DNA of 33,890 nt, taken from positions 1-33,890 of the forward strand of contig CALCDN010000165.1 of NCBI GenBank assembly GCA_937900755.1. Reading direction: 5' to 3'. This document shows, piece by piece, positions 32,932 to 33,890 of this stretch. Origin of the DNA: an uncultured Acetobacter sp. GTDB lineage: Bacteria; Pseudomonadota; Alphaproteobacteria; Acetobacterales; Acetobacteraceae. Under the pieces are notes generated by a model. The model was not told the DNA's origin. It made no database searches and saw nothing but the letters and a program-made list of their open reading frames with translations. Every line of letters starts with the position of its first letter. Positions within the stretch are counted from its first letter, which is position 1. The position numbers and the translations under genes were made by a program.

Positions 32932-33741
32932 TTATTGACCCGTGCGCAAAATCCTCACCGCCTCATCATGCAGGGAAGCGGAGCCCGCGGCCAGGACGGT
33001 ACGGTCGCCATCCATTCGCAAGGGGGAGCCGTCCCATGCACTCATCACCCCACCGGCCCGCGGGACGGGGGGCGCGCGGGGGCCGCCGGCCCTGGGGGGC
33101 GGGGCGGCGTCGGCGGGGTCACATTCGGCAATCAGGTCGATCTGCCCCAATGCAAGCAGCCCGTAGGCGTAGCAGTCCCCCCCCCACGTCATGCGCCGGG
33201 CCTGCTGCTTGAGCGGTTTCCAGTTGTCGTGCGGGGCCAGTTCCAGCATCTCGGGCGATGTGCAGGACATTTCAGCACTTTGCAACGCAACACCCTGCCG
33301 GGTCTGGGCCTGCCCCCCCAGAGTGGAGGCAAACACGGTTTTTCGTCCCCTGACGCCCAGCCAGCGTTCTTGCAGCACAGGCTGGTCCAGCACGCCCAGA
33401 ACCGGTTCACCCTTATAAAAAAGTGCGATCAGGGTCCCAACCAACGGCCGGCCGGTAACAAACGCCCGGGTGCCATCCACGGGGTCCCGCAGCCACTGGT
33501 AGTCCGCATTGGCGTTATCCTGGCCAAACTCCTCGCCAAATACACCGTGGTCCGGCAGGCGTTCGGCCAGAATGGCGCGCATGACGCGCTCAGCGCTCCG
33601 GTCGGCCACCGTAACCGGGCTGGCATCGTGCTTGCTGTGCACCTCCACGCCACGGCGGAACCATGGACGCACAACACAGCGCGCCGTATCGGCCAGCATG
33701 GTGGCCACATCCACAAATTGGTCGATCGTCTGCTGGCTCAT
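32932..33741 (-). CDS. hisN: histidinol-phosphatase, inositol-monophosphatase family, with an aberrant C-terminal segment
   Basis: A 269-residue member of the IMPase fold. Metal-binding residues are visible as GEEFG (Glu70) and DPVDGTRAF (Asp86, Asp89), and SPVTVADRSAER is the usual N-terminal motif. CTSPEML and MTWGGDCYAYGLLALGQIDLIAE are close to the HisN subgroup, which dephosphorylates histidinol phosphate; inositol monophosphatase is the alternative. After IAECD at residue 208 the expected Pro-Tyr-Asp plus hydrophobic strand is replaced by an Ala/Pro/Arg/Gly-only stretch to about residue 229, encoded by almost pure G+C; normal sequence resumes at AGGVMSAWDGSPL. Activity is therefore uncertain. 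The start overlaps the cytochrome c stop as ATGA. Confidence 0.85.
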   Translation of the reverse strand: MSQQTIDQFVDVATMLADTARCVVRPWFRRGVEVHSKHDASPVTVADRSAERVMRAILAERLPDHGVFGEEFGQDNANADYQWLRDPVDGTRAFVTGRPLVGTLIALFYKGEPVLGVLDQPVLQERWLGVRGRKTVFASTLGGQAQTRQGVALQSAEMSCTSPEMLELAPHDNWKPLKQQARRMTWGGDCYAYGLLALGQIDLIAECDPADAAPPPRAGGPRAPPVPRAGGVMSAWDGSPLRMDGDRTVLAAGSASLHDEAVRILRTGQ

Positions 33742-33890
33742 TGGAGCGCTCCTGTTGTTGAGGGAGGCGAGGGTATGTGCAGCGTGTGCAGGTAGCGTAT
33801 TGCATCCGCCCGGTCCTGCGGGTCTGGCAAACCCGGAAAAGACATGCGCGTGCCTGCCGCATACCGGGAGGGGGACGCAAGCCAGGCGGA
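33738..33890 (-). CDS. class I cytochrome c, C-terminal end (gene continues beyond window)
   Basis: The last 50 codons of a minus-strand gene are visible; its 5' end is outside the window. The reading begins SAWLASPSRYAAGTRMSFPG and continues LPDPQDRADAIRYLHTLH, the usual end of small soluble or membrane-anchored c-type cytochromes. The methionine in GTRM is the expected distal heme ligand; the CxxCH heme site would lie upstream. A Pro/Ser/Thr tail follows. The stop TGA (33740-33738) overlaps the hisN ATG. It would carry electrons in the periplasm. Confidence 0.82.
   Translation of the reverse strand, partial: SAWLASPSRYAAGTRMSFPGLPDPQDRADAIRYLHTLHIPSPPSTTGALQ

Overview
The window reads as a dense chromosomal core region of a high-GC alphaproteobacterium, most likely an acetic acid bacterium (Acetobacteraceae). 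This rests on gene content and order: a PpiD-type chaperone followed by trpE, a pyruvate dehydrogenase E1-beta that carries its own lipoyl domain, lipA followed by a Coq10-like gene, and purC-purS-purQ-purL followed by bolA and a CGFS glutaredoxin. There is no rRNA gene here, so the family assignment is inference. I see no tRNA, IS element, prophage, CRISPR array or origin. No gene-free stretch exceeds about 220 bases.

Layout. 2-6202 (+): C-terminal part of a periplasmic PpiD/SurA-like foldase, then trpE, trpG, trpD, trpC and moaC, with overlapping or short junctions; trpF, trpA and trpB are not here. 6332-13021 (+): pdhA, pdhB, pdhC and lpd (the whole pyruvate dehydrogenase complex), then lipA and a Coq10/RatA-like START protein. 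A small exported protein of unknown function follows. 13390-17062 (-): a TerC-family membrane protein, then a coupled slt-pgpA-cinA run. 17227-23657 (+): purB, a probable 31-codon small ORF in a structured leader, purC, purS, a Rap1a-like exported protein, purQ, purL, bolA and grxD. 23728-28844: a His-rich exported protein (+), yraN (-), cardiolipin synthase (+), an EEP-family phosphohydrolase and an AI-2E-family permease (-, coupled), then sulfurtransferase and cystathionine beta-lyase (+, coupled). 30054-33890 (-): the C-terminus of a class I cytochrome c, hisN, serA and comM.

How the genes work together. The trp genes take chorismate towards tryptophan. The pdh genes plus lipA form a self-contained module: LipA makes the cofactor carried by the two lipoyl domains. 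The pur block covers FGAM synthetase (PurS, PurQ, PurL), SAICAR synthetase (PurC) and adenylosuccinate lyase (PurB). BolA and the monothiol glutaredoxin are likely Fe-S trafficking partners, and LipA is an Fe-S client. Many junctions are ATGA or GTGA four-base overlaps, which points to widespread translational coupling.

The parts that are not routine are: the small ORF and the mutually exclusive hairpins between purB and purC; the exported Rap1a-like gene coupled on both sides inside the purine operon; an eight-base inverted repeat with an embedded -35-like hexamer between terC and purB; the His-rich exported protein with its own promoter and terminator; and an almost pure G+C segment that replaces an expected conserved motif in hisN.
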